Assembly: GCA_016256075.1 (NCBI GenBank)
Contig: SDVU01000394.1
Location: 1-13,928 of the forward strand
Direction of reading: 5' to 3'
Length of the DNA stretch: 13,928 nt
DNA from: Dictyocoela muelleri
Lineage: Eukaryota; Microsporidia
In this document: one piece after another, positions 1 through 7,806 of the stretch
How the letters are laid out: each line of letters begins with the position of its first letter
Numbering within the stretch: the first letter of the stretch is position 1
Program-made: the position numbers and the translations under genes
The notes under the pieces: model-generated
Told to the model about the DNA's origin: nothing
Seen by the model: only the letters and a program-made list of their open reading frames with translations
Databases searched by the model: none

Positions 1-77
1 GTATTTATTAATTATTAAAATTTACGGGGGAAACTTTGCACTTGATACATTTACGGGGGACAAAATGCACTTGATCC
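1..77. mobile_element. Right end of a Merlin-like DNA transposon (rest lies outside the window)
   Basis: Two related 21-bp motifs lie in tandem at 26-46 and 55-75, separated by an 8-bp spacer at 47-54, followed by cc at 76-77. Read on the minus strand, the end begins ggatcaagtgc and each motif closes with ccccc. The left end of Merlin A at 3849-3900 has the same plan: 21-bp motif, 8-bp spacer, 21-bp motif, the same ggatca start, the same ccccc and a spacer differing at one base. The motif bodies themselves differ. The boundary after 77 is set by that comparison, and bases 78-85 (gaaattgt) would be the target duplication. No transposase is visible in the few bases present, so membership of Merlin is inferred from the ends alone. 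Confidence 0.6.
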
Positions 78-96
78 GAAATTGTTTTTTCTTTCA

Positions 97-540
97 GCCA
101 GATAGCTCAGTGGTTAACTCTTAAATAAAAAATTTAAGTATCGTGTTTGAATTCCGTTGACGCCTCTCTTTAATAAATAATGAGGGAATGACATTAAGCG
201 GTCATGACGATATAATTATAGAATATATACGGTTGTTCTAGTGTAGAATAGCTGATTAAGACTTGTTCTAATATTGCAATTAAGCAGAAGAGACTCACTT
301 AGGTGTGGGGTGAGTACGGCGACGCATCTCGGCTAAAATTGTGAAAAATAAAAATTCATGATGCCACTAATTACTGTATCATGCTGAATCATTGATAAAA
401 CAAAGATCGCGTATACAGCTGGACTTCTGGGTAGCTTAGGAAGTGACGTATTATTGGAACACTAGGAACCAAAGGTCTAAAGACTATGGTTGGAGACAAA
501 TCTCCGGTTAGCAGCTATGGATCTTGTCAACATGTATTTA
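97..540 (+). mobile_element. SINE copy 1, tRNA-headed, near full length
   Basis: The copy starts gccagatagctcagtgg, a good RNA polymerase III A box (about 103-113), and has a B-box-like gtttgaattcc at 145-155. A body of about 380 bp follows and ends near 537 in a motif reading gatcttgtcaacatgta. The body aligns along its whole length with copies at 5895, 10152 and, reversed, 12650 to 11111. It is non-coding: SINEs are transcribed by Pol III and copied by a partner LINE's reverse transcriptase, and no such LINE is visible here. The A/T tail is interrupted at 540 by the mariner element and resumes at 1897. At about 440 bp before the tail it is long for a SINE. I did not recognise the body or its 3' end as any named family. 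Confidence 0.8.
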
Positions 541-648
541 CAGGGTTTATCGCCATTTATTTCCCATTTGTCAATCAAAAAAGCCCATTTTAAAAAAAAA
601 ATAATTTAAAAATATTTTTTTTGTCAATCAAAATTCCCCATTTTAAAA
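541..648 (+). repeat. Left mariner end with duplicated (IR/DR-like) motif
   Basis: Beyond the outer TIR, a motif reading tgtcaatcaaaa beside cccatttt occurs twice: in the outer repeat at about 561-596 and again at 622-648. The two copies have the same orientation, as in the IR/DR ends of some Tc1 elements, where both copies are transposase-binding sites. The matching copies at the right end are at 1777-1875. Confidence 0.7.
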
Positions 649-839
649 ATGAAAATTTTATTCAAAATAAAAAATTTTAATAGAATAAAAATCATATAAA
701 AAATCCCATTTAAAAATAAAATTACAATTAAAATTTTTTATTATTCATTAATGATTTCTTCATTATTAAGACATCTTGGTAAAAACTTAAGCATATTTTT
801 GTAATAATTTCCACATTCGTTTACACTTAAATAAGAAAT

Positions 840-1743
840 TTAATCATTAATTTTTAAAAAAAAACTCTTCATTATTAATATTAGCCCACCAACAATATCT
901 TTCCATTGTGAAAAAAGGTTCTCAATCGTTTTTAAAAATGGCGAATAAGCTGTTAAATATAAATATCTATGCCCTGAATCATTGATTTAATTTTTTATGA
1001 TTTCTGACTTATGAAAAGGAACATTATCCATTATAAAAAACAGCATTAGTGATGCCATTTTCAGTTAATATCGTTATTATTTCTGTTAAAAATACAAAAA
1101 AAACTGTTTATATATACGCAGCATGCTTAATTTATGATCAATAATGCCACATTTTGAAATTACTGCGCATAAATTCATATTTATTGACCTTTTATATTCA
1201 ACGATCGCAGTTGCTCGACTGCCTACTAATCATCGCCCTCTATAACGTCTCATAGATACGTTGAATAAAGCTTCATCGATATAAATAATATTATGGCCAT
1301 CACTTTCTGCTTATAACTGATAAAAATGTTGAGCATATAAGCGCCTGTTATTTATGCAATCGATACTATTTCGACGAGCAGGCACTAGAGTTAATATTTT
1401 TAATGAATAAGGAAATCCATGAATGGCATTTGTAATTGTTCTTAAAGACACCAAAATTTCATGATCATTACATAGTTCACCTTTAATCATTTGTAGGCTA
1501 ATCGTTGCATCATTGTCAAGGAGATTCTTTATAATATTTTTATGTTCAGCTGTTAAAATCGTTTTCTGATCACCACATCGTTTTTTGGATTTAATTATGC
1601 CTTCATGTTTGACTTTTTCTATTATTTTACAAACAGTAGAACGGCATTTTTTCAATCTTCTTGCTATCTCTACCATTTTCAATCCATCCACAAAATACAT
1701 TATAATTAATTCTCGGATATCATGTGTTATTTATGCTCCCATA
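840..1743 (-). pseudogene. Tc1/mariner transposase, decayed (DD34E-type)
   Basis: Transposases of this family bind the terminal repeats through helix-turn-helix domains and cut and paste DNA with a DDE RNase-H-fold domain. The likely start is the ATG at 1743-1741 (MGA, then a stop, then ITHDIREL). A 129-codon open stretch follows (1700-1311) with the paired HTH: MVEIARRLKKCRSTVCKIIE near its start and the linker motif PARRNS near its end. An in-frame TAA at 1310-1308 separates this from the catalytic part, which continues in the same frame with YIDEALFN (about 1283-1260, first Asp). MDNVPFHKS follows at 1031-1005 (second Asp), then YSPFLKTIEN near 947-915 (Glu). Counting codons from the second Asp to the Glu gives 34 intervening positions, the Tc1 spacing. 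At least four or five breaks are visible, including a stop inside the DD-E interval and a frame change near 1030-1110. Similar transposases are known from microsporidia and insects. Confidence 0.9.
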
Positions 1744-1776
1744 TAAGGGTTAATAATAATTTGAATTTTTAATTTT

Positions 1777-1896
1777 AAAATGGGAAATTTTGATTGACAA
1801 ATGGGAAATTTTGATTGACAAAAAATTTTTTTTAATTAATTTTTTAAAATGGGGAATTTTGATAGAGAAATGGGGAATAAAAGGTAACAAACCCTG
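1777..1896 (-). repeat. Right mariner end with three copies of the subterminal motif
   Basis: The motif aaatgggaaattttgattga is present at about 1777-1800, directly repeated at 1801-1820, and again in diverged form at 1846-1875 (ggggaattttgatagaga). It is the inverted counterpart of the motif at 561-648. The outermost 40 bp, ending accctg at 1896, form the TIR. Confidence 0.7.
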
Positions 1897-1914
1897 TATA
1901 TATATTTTTTTTTA

Positions 1915-2515
1915 TTGTCCTTAGTTTAAAGCACGTATTTTTTTAGCCTCTATTTTTTAGCCTCTTTTTAACACCTATTTTTTGGCCTGTATTTTTTTTA
2001 CATATATCAATTAACCGAATTTTTCACTATTATTTCAAACCCTTTAAGTCTTTTTTTCTACTTTTTTTTAAAACTTCAATTTTTCAAATATTATTTTTAA
2101 ACATACCTTTTAATTCTTATTTTTTTAACTTTTTTAAAAAAAAATTTAAAAAGAAGAGTTACAAGTATGAGAAATAAGGGATACAAGATGTTAAAAAATA
2201 GGGTTAAAAAATAGAAATTAAAAATAATGGTCGGAAAATAAGGGTCTAAAAATAAGTGTTAAAAAATTAGAATTAAAAAATAAGGGTTGAGAAATAAGAT
2301 TAAAAAAAAAGAGTTAATATAAGAGTTAAAATAGGGCTAAGAAATAAGAATTAAAAATATGGTTTAAAAATAAGCATTAAAAAATAAGTGTTAAAAATAA
2401 GATTTAAAAATTAATGGTTTAAAAAATAAGTATTAGAGAATAAAAGATAAAACTGAGGTTTAAAAAGAGGGTTAAGAAATAAGGGTTTAAAAATAATGGT
2501 TAAAAAAAATTTTCA
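1915..2515. repeat. Foldback built from a degenerate 13-14 bp repeat
   Basis: From about 2165 to 2515 the plus strand repeats a unit close to ggttaaaaaataag, with many variants such as ggtctaaaaataag and ggttaagaaataag, spaced 12-15 bp. From about 1915 to 2130 the same unit appears in the opposite orientation, as ctattttttagcc, ctattttttggcc and similar. The symmetry axis lies in the T-run/A-run at about 2130-2150. No ORF or transposon terminus accompanies it. It could be an inverted satellite junction or a decayed hairpin MITE expanded by slippage; the sequence does not decide between them. Confidence 0.7.
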
Positions 2516-2553
2516 ATAAAAATTGATAACCCTTGGAAAATTTTCGCAAATTA

Positions 2554-2705
2554 TCTATAACTATTGCTTAATAGGTCTATAAATCGGGCTTAGTATGTAT
2601 ATAACTCGGGTCAAATAGGTCTATAACTTTACAAAATGGGTGAAAACTTAGTAAAAATATAGCTATAACTTTGCAAAATGGGTTTATAACTTGAAAACTC
2701 TGTTA
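2554..2705. repeat. Degenerate tandem array, about 21-24 bp unit
   Basis: The motif ctataacttt(g/a)caaaatggg and degraded forms of it recur at about 2554, 2575, 2599, 2620, 2662 and 2683, roughly every 21-24 bp with one longer interval. No coding potential was seen. It runs directly into the next array. Confidence 0.6.
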
Positions 2706-2755
2706 CTGAAATTATACAGTTTAAAAATGAAATTATAAGACAATAAACAAATTCA

Positions 2756-2862
2756 GCGACTATAAAAATGAAATTATGCGACTATAAAAATGAAATTCTG
2801 CGACTGTAAAAATGAAATCGCGACTCTAAAATGAAATCTTCCGACTATAAAAATGAAGAGAG
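2756..2862. repeat. Tandem array, 20-22 bp unit, five copies
   Basis: Units begin at 2756, 2778, 2800, 2820 and about 2842 and read gcgactataaaaatgaaatt with small changes (gcgactgtaaaaatgaaatc, cgactctaaaatgaaatc). The first two units differ at one position. Looser units extend upstream to about 2705. This is a minisatellite with no ORF and no link to the flanking sequence. Confidence 0.85.
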
Positions 2863-3144
2863 CTGTATAGCTGAAAGATACATCGTTAAATACTAATAAA
2901 CAGAAAAAAAACTCTTATTTGGAATAGTGGTGAAGTTCGGAAGCGAATTATTATTATTAAAAATTTATTATGAATATGTATTAAACAAAGTAATATAGTA
3001 ATATCTGTATCTTGCTAGACATAGATAAAATGAAAGTCGAGTATAAAACTCAGTCTTATGAATTTTGAGCAAAGATTGAATAGGAATTCCATAATCAATC
3101 GCGACATGTTATCGAGAAGGGTTGTCTTTAAATAAAGAAAATTT
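2863..3144. other. Unassigned A+T-rich spacer
   Basis: I see no ORF of note, RNA gene, repeat match or transposon terminus in this stretch. Confidence 0.5.
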
Positions 3145-3303
3145 ATGGTAAAGATTTTTTTTATTATTTTTGCAGTGTATGCGCTAATTGCCTGTGCTAT
3201 ACTTCTAGGCTCGCGAAATACCTTTTATATTTTGAGCGTTCTGCATCTGGGAAATGAAAAATTATCTTTTAATTTCATTATAAGCCTTTTTCGTATAAAT
3301 TAA
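3145..3303 (+). CDS. Small ORF (52 aa) with signal-peptide-like N terminus, doubtful
   Basis: An ATG at 3145 opens 52 codons to a TAA at 3301-3303. The protein starts MVKIFFIIFAVYALIAC, a short basic n-region followed by a strong hydrophobic stretch ending in small residues, as in a signal peptide or N-terminal anchor. A polar segment follows (GSRNTFY), then a second mildly hydrophobic part (LSFNFIISLF). I recognise no family. Upstream is an A-rich aaagaaaattt with no distinctive promoter. T-rich DNA readily yields Phe/Ile-rich ORFs by chance, so the hydrophobic start is weak evidence. It could be a tiny secreted protein, the first part of a decayed secreted gene (another open stretch, LFYFQGFLLVMRKRFYNHRR, lies near 3400-3470), or noise. 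Confidence 0.25.
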   Translation: MVKIFFIIFAVYALIACAILLGSRNTFYILSVLHLGNEKLSFNFIISLFRIN

Positions 3304-3817
3304 ATAAGGATCAGTTTTTATTTAAAAAGTTTTTAAATAATTTATAAAGATGGTATTATTTTCATGAAGAATGGGGAATAGCGAATAGATTTGTATCTCA
3401 AGATATTTATTTTATTTTCAGGGATTCTTACTGGTCATGAGAAAACGTTTCTATAATCATCGAAGACAACTTTCCTGGTTTGCAATTCTTTAACGCAAAT
3501 AAAAATGTTATTTACCACAAAATATAGAGGCATAATCAAAGAAGTATCTAGAATCTGCATCCGGAATGCCTATAAATTTTTTGTGTCGAAGTAAAATTTA
3601 CATGGTGTTGAAATGAAAAGCTTTATAACTTTAGTAGTATTGAGTAATAAGTATTTTTGAAAATTTTTTACTAGCGTCCGATAAATATTCTTATTCCGCC
3701 ATAATTATACAATGTTTTTTTACCCTTTTCATTTTTTATATGTAAGAAATATTTATAATACAATCTATAGATTATTTTAGACTTAGTCTTAACGTATTTT
3801 TTTATTTATTACAATAA
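3304..3817. other. Unassigned A+T-rich spacer
   Basis: There is no recognisable gene or repeat. A short open stretch near 3385-3490 contains a basic run (MRKRFYNHRR) but has no start or end that makes a gene. Confidence 0.4.
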
Positions 3818-3848
3818 TCGACTAGATAGCGCAGTATAAAGAAATTTT

Positions 3849-3900
3849 GGATCATATGCCCTTATTCCCCCGTATATGTATCATATGCCCTTATTCCCCC
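3849..3900 (+). repeat. Merlin A left terminus: 21-bp motif, 8-bp spacer, 21-bp motif
   Basis: The motif atcatatgcccttatt plus ccccc occupies 3851-3871 and, identically, 3880-3900. The spacer gtatatgt is at 3872-3879. Two identical copies suggest a double transposase-binding site. The same spacing and ccccc appear in the element at 1-77. Confidence 0.85.
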
Positions 3901-4082
3901 TTGTAAAAAAATTTAAAATAAAAGTTAAGTAAAATTTAATTATTGAATTCTTAAAAGTTTAAGCAATGCTATAATAGCTTTTTTTGAAAAAATTAAAAAA
4001 AAAATATGAAAAACATTTTTATTTCAACATTTCCTTTACCTATTCATTTTTTAATTTCATATTTTATATTATTATTATTACT

Positions 4083-4640
4083 TTCGACATTATGCCTGAG
4101 AATAAAAGTCTCGTAGTCAACAAAGTGATATTTAGGTTATACTGTACCGAAGAAATATGTATTCGAATTGGCTAAATGTATATATTTCGGCCATCCATAT
4201 ATATATATTATTGAAACAGGCCTCACGATACGTTAAAAAATATAAATAATTGTATTATTATCTCGAGATTCAATCATTTCTGCATTTTAAAGAGCAAGTG
4301 TAACGCTAAAAGTCTCAATGTAACAGACCATATTGTATCTTAAGAAAAGATGCCACGGTGTTTTCTTATATGAAAATTAATTCCTTTCATTATCTTAACA
4401 AATAATACGTGACTCCTGACCGAATCGGCTTTTATCTCTGATATTGCCGAATCTTTATTATTATTTTCTCATAAACCTCAGATATATTGATAGCCTTAAC
4501 TCCTGTATAGTCACTTATATTTGTAATGAGTTCCATTCTTGATAAAAATGTTATTTTTCATTACCTTCTGAATATTAATATTACAGTCAGAAAAAACTGG
4601 CTGTGAAAATAGATCTTGAAATTTGATACTTTTTGCAGAC
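4083..4640 (-). pseudogene. Merlin A transposase relic (IS1016/ISXO2-like DDE)
   Basis: Merlin transposases are related to bacterial IS1016/IS1595 enzymes. On the minus strand, piecewise translation in shifting frames gives family-like fragments in the right order. A segment with YTGVKAINISEVYEKI and KIRQYQ lies near 4514-4438. NFHIRKHRG at about 4378-4352 matches the conserved NFK..KxHRG that follows the first catalytic Asp, although that Asp is itself lost. A C-terminal TV..KYHFVDYET...HNVE lies at 4145-4083 and matches the H.....F......HTQ.VE core that carries the last catalytic residue. Many breaks separate these, and no long ORF remains on this strand. The only sizeable plus-strand ORF here (3984-4175) is antisense to the C-terminal core and is not a gene. 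The 5' limit is approximate. Confidence 0.7.
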
Positions 4641-4844
4641 TTAGTTCATACATTTTTATATAAACCCATTTTGTTGTCTTTTGAGTCTTTAAACATTAAA
4701 ATATTCACAAAAAGAACGATAAACCGAATCATTTACCAAACACTGATCGTCCATCAATCTATATAACTAAAATCGCGAGCATTCACTTAAAAATTCAAAT
4801 TAATTTATCATCATGAAAAGCAGAATCAATTTTTAAATTATTAA

Positions 4845-5028
4845 TTTTTAATTACATATTTTTTAATGTAATAATTTTATAATTTTATATTTTTATTTTA
4901 TATTTTTTTCATTTTTTAATTTTTTAATTTTTCAATTTTTTAATTTTACATTTTTAAATTTTTCAATTTTTTAAATTTTTTAATTTTTTAATTTTTTTAA
5001 ATTTTCTAAATTTTTTAAATTTTATTTT
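4845..5028. repeat. Low-complexity T-rich tract (taatttttt)n
   Basis: Irregular repeats of ttttttaattttt and tttttcaatttttta fill the right subterminal part of Merlin A, between the transposase relic and the terminal palindrome. It is a slippage-expanded simple sequence. Confidence 0.8.
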
Positions 5029-5029
5029 T

Positions 5030-5079
5030 GATCATATGCCCTTATTACCCCCGGCGGGGGGAATGAGGGCATATGATCC
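5030..5079. repeat. Merlin A right terminus: near-perfect palindrome
   Basis: The terminal motif at 5057-5079 is preceded at 5030-5052 by an inverted copy of itself, the two arms being separated by a few bases of ggcg. The arms of about 22 bp differ at two or three positions. This contrasts with the direct doublet at the other end. Confidence 0.85.
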
Positions 5080-5362
5080 GAAATTTTTAATAAATATTTA
5101 AGTATGTAGTTTCGAATCACACTAACATCGATCTTTAAGTATAATGAGGCAATGACATTAAACAGTCACATAATATAGCGATATAGTACTGATATATTAT
5201 ACCTATTGCGAAGCTATAGCATATTAAGACCTCTTCTAATAAGACAATGCGGTAAAAAAGACTCGTCTAGACGTGTTTATTCGCGGAGACGCATAACAGA
5301 TATTAAGTATATAAATAATACAATAAAGACAATAATAACCTGTTCCATACTGAGTTACTCTG

Positions 5363-5877
5363 TCGGAATTATTCCTAATCTGGCTATTTTCTGTGTGAAA
5401 AAGATCAAGGACAAGCAGAGTATAATGATTTAAGAAAAAAAATAAAATATAATTCTAAAAAAAGATATAGGAAAAATGAAAAAAAATCGATAAAAAAATT
5501 ATTTAATCTTAAATTTTCATCTATAGAGTATTATGATGGGATTTGTAAATAGTAATCTTTAATATTTTTCGAATTAAAACAAATTTTACGTAAATATTTT
5601 TTATATCTATCTTTTTAAGTTATTCTTGTTTCTTTACTTTCATCAATAATAACGTAGAATAATAGACTTTTTCTTTTTTGTAAATATATATGAAGTTTAT
5701 AAGGTTAGATGTGTGAATATAACGACTCCTTTTTTTGTTTTTTTTTCAAATATTCTTTTTATTGGTAGTCCTCAGAATAATATTTAAAACTCTATCGTGT
5801 ACATTCCATATACTTTTTTTTTCAAATCAAGTTTAGTAACAAGAATTTTTTTCTGTTTAACCAATAAAATTTTTCAC
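5363..5877. other. Unassigned A+T-rich spacer
   Basis: It is mostly runs of A and T. I find no ORF worth calling, no repeat match and no RNA gene. Confidence 0.5.
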
Positions 5878-5894
5878 AAAATAATCTATATATA

Positions 5895-6354
5895 GCCAGA
5901 TAGATCAGGAATGAAGCCTATTGAATGTGAGATTCAAGTATCGAGGAGGAATAAGCCGACTCCATTCTTTAATAAATAATAAGAGCATGACATTTAGCGG
6001 TTAAAAACTATAGAAATAAATTTTAGTAATAAACAGTTGTTCCAGCGAGGAAAGCTTTATAAGACTACATCTTTAATGACAATGTAACAGAAAAGACTCT
6101 TATAGGTGCGGAGATGAGTGCGGTACGCTTCTAACAAAAACTAGTGAGGATAATTGATCATGGAAATCTACTAATTACCTGTATCTTGCTATGCCATTGA
6201 TAAAAAAAATCTCGTTTACAGTTGGGATTCTGGGTATCTTAGAAAGTTACGTATTATAGAAACACAAAATATCAAAAGTCGCATATCCAATTTAGGAGAC
6301 AACTCTCCAGGTTAGCAGCTATTGATCTTGTCAGCATGTAATATATATATAAAT
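5895..6354 (+). mobile_element. SINE copy 3, near full length, probable target duplications
   Basis: It begins gccagatagatcagg and follows copy 1 throughout: aagtatcgagg, atgacatttagcggt, acagttgttccag, agactcttataggtgcgg, ctaattacctgtatcttgc, gggattctgggtatcttaga and gatcttgtcagcatgta. It ends in atatatatataaat. The B-box region is eroded. The left flank aaaataatctatat (5878-5891) and the right flank aaaaatagtctatat (6355-6369) match apart from one indel and one mismatch. This is consistent with the roughly 10-15 bp duplications of LINE-mediated insertion. Confidence 0.85.
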
Positions 6355-6369
6355 AAAAATAGTCTATAT

Positions 6370-6675
6370 TTTTTTATTTATCATACATCAGATACTTTTT
6401 AAGATTATTTTATGTTTTTTTTTAAAATTTAGTTTTAGCGCTTTAAGGAAACGAAGGTAGTAAAAAAAACATTAAGAGAATTTATAGAGACATTATCTAC
6501 ATTATTCGGTTCTTAGTCCTAATTTACATGAATTTTAATAATGCTTGTCAAAAATGAAAAGAACAACCTCTTATTTCCTTATAAATGTAATTTCTTTTCA
6601 AAGATACTTTAATTCCAATGTTAAAATTAACTATAATGTGTTTTTACGATGTATATATAGTAAAACTCTGATATT
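6370..6675. other. Unassigned A+T-rich spacer
   Basis: Nothing recognisable is seen on either strand. Confidence 0.5.
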
Positions 6676-6765
6676 ATGAAACGAAACATCATAATCATTC
6701 TACGTTCTATTTTATTTTTAATAGCTAATAAAGGAGTATTTGGCGCCCAAACCTTTTATACATAA
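6676..6765 (+). CDS. 29-aa ORF resembling a signal peptide, doubtful
   Basis: The ORF translates to MKRNIIIILRSILFLIANKG followed by VFGAQTFYT and a stop. It has a basic n-region (KR), a hydrophobic core and an A-x-A-like VFGA before Gln, where a signal peptidase site could lie. As a complete protein it is implausibly short. The sequence after the stop contains further open stretches but none that clearly continues it. It may be the first exon or 5' remnant of a decayed secreted-protein gene, or chance. I recognise no family. Confidence 0.15.
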   Translation: MKRNIIIILRSILFLIANKGVFGAQTFYT

Positions 6766-7389
6766 GATATAATTGTTCAAATTTTCTTAAGGATACACGA
6801 AAAGATTCCTACATAATCCACCATTTAACTTTACTGAAAGACACATTTTCATAATTTCCTAGTATGACAATTCTTCTTGGATAGAACCAGAGTCATAGAA
6901 AACGAATTTTGACCTTTCTTTATTTTTTGTACCTGTTAGGTATGTAATCATATGTGGAACTATAAATGAGACAAAACTATTTTGTCGAGCAAGATTTATT
7001 CTATTTTCAAGTGTTTTAATTTTTTTGTAATACATTTGCTGCTCTAAATATTTTATGATATATTTTCGCGCGCAGCACGAGACTTACACGCACTGCAAGA
7101 CCTTTTTATAGTTTTACCTTTTAATTTTCCGATTTTTTTATATACAATTTTTATTACAGGGACTTTCTATTTTATACTCCAAGAATCTCTTTTTATATAA
7201 TTTCATTTTTATATTCTTCATATTTCATTTACATTTTATAAAATACCCCTATAATGATTCTGAGAAGCAGAAGTCCTATTAAATATATATAGTTTTTATA
7301 ATTAAAATTTGTTATTTTACGATCTCTTGAACACAAATATACGCAAAAAGAGACAGTTTATAACTACGGATACAATAAAATATTTTTTA
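6766..7389. other. Unassigned region with one G+C-rich patch
   Basis: No gene was recognised. The only compositional anomaly is the patch at about 7066-7101, which contains cgcgcgcagcacgagac and acgcactgcaagac. It is discussed as a finding because it loosely resembles the tRNA-like segment at the window end. Confidence 0.4.
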
Positions 7390-7806
7390 ATTTGTTTAAA
7401 GATGGCGTGGTATTAAAGACATAGACTCTCTGGATAATTTAATATTGAAGAAATTAGAAGATTATATTATAAGTATATAGATAGCGAGTTTCAAGATTAA
7501 TCCCTCCCTAATCTAATCCAGAGAAAAAGAACGAAATAAAAAAAGATACGTTTTTAAAAAAAATATAGCTTTCAATCTTAGAATTAATCTTTTCATTAGC
7601 TTAAAGTGTCTGGATACAAAATTATACACATATATCAATGCGGTTCTTACTCAGCTTCGTGTGTATGCCATGTATTAAAGCAATAAATTATACGACTAAA
7701 AGTTAACTTTTTTTCTATAAATAAAATTATAATACAAACAAAGAAGTTCGATATCGTTACAGTACTTCCTTAGAATTTTTATCGACAATAAATACATTTT
7801 TCTAGA

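Larger units (their letters stand above)
541..1896 (-). mobile_element. Tc1/mariner DNA transposon inserted in the SINE tail
   Basis: Both termini read inward as cagggttt and are flanked by TA (539-540 and 1897-1898), the target duplication diagnostic of Tc1/mariner. The terminal inverted repeats stay alignable for about 40 bp, with mismatches. The element is 1356 bp, within the usual 1.2-1.6 kb, and carries one transposase gene on the minus strand (840-1743). It landed in the A/T tail of SINE copy 1: the SINE 3' motif ends just before 541 and a tatatata/T-rich tail resumes after 1896. The insertion is therefore younger than that SINE. The transposase is broken, so the copy is not autonomous. 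Confidence 0.93.
3849..5079 (-). mobile_element. Merlin A: Merlin-superfamily DNA transposon, decayed
   Basis: The ends are exact: ggatcatatgccc at 3849 and its inverse gggcatatgatcc ending at 5079. They are flanked by the perfect 8-bp target duplication gaaatttt (3841-3848 and 5080-5087). Eight to nine bp duplications and GG-starting inverted repeats are typical of Merlin. A transposase relic on the minus strand (about 4083-4640) supports the family. The length of 1231 bp fits. The left end is a direct doublet of the terminal motif, and the right end is a palindrome of it. The element interrupts a SINE head and is younger than that SINE. P and hAT elements also make 8-bp duplications, but the transposase remains argue against them. 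Confidence 0.85.
3818..5362 (+). mobile_element. SINE copy 2, split by Merlin A
   Basis: The left piece at 3818-3848 has the SINE head, ctagatagcgcagt matching ccagatagctcagt of copy 1. The right piece at 5080-5362 continues with tttaagtatgtagtttcgaa (B box about 5109-5120), the ataatgaggcaatgacatta segment, the agactcgtctagacgtg segment and the gagacgcat segment. When the 1231-bp insert and one copy of the 8-bp duplication are discounted, the joined sequence aligns with copy 1 without a length gap. The 3' end fades after about 5360, so the terminal 170 bp or so are missing or too diverged to see. Confidence 0.85.

Noticed and set aside
97-170. Functional tRNA gene
   Set aside because: A and B boxes are present, but the acceptor and anticodon stems do not pair and the same head recurs attached to a 380-bp body; it is a SINE head.
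2165-2515. Telomere or interstitial telomeric repeat
   Set aside because: The ggtta-like words vary in sequence and spacing, and no regular telomeric unit is seen.
3849-3900. CRISPR-like repeat-spacer unit
   Set aside because: There are only two repeats, with an 8-bp spacer, at the end of an element with matching inverted terminus and target duplication.
3984-4175. 63-codon ORF on the plus strand
   Set aside because: It is antisense to the Merlin A transposase core and is low-complexity hydrophobic.
3849-5079. hAT or P element, on the basis of the 8-bp duplication
   Set aside because: The termini lack the usual hAT start (CAG/TAG) and the minus-strand relic matches the IS1016/ISXO2-type core instead.
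5206-5433. 75-codon ORF on the plus strand
   Set aside because: Its first two-thirds lie in the body of SINE copy 2, a non-coding retroelement; other SINE copies do not keep this frame open.
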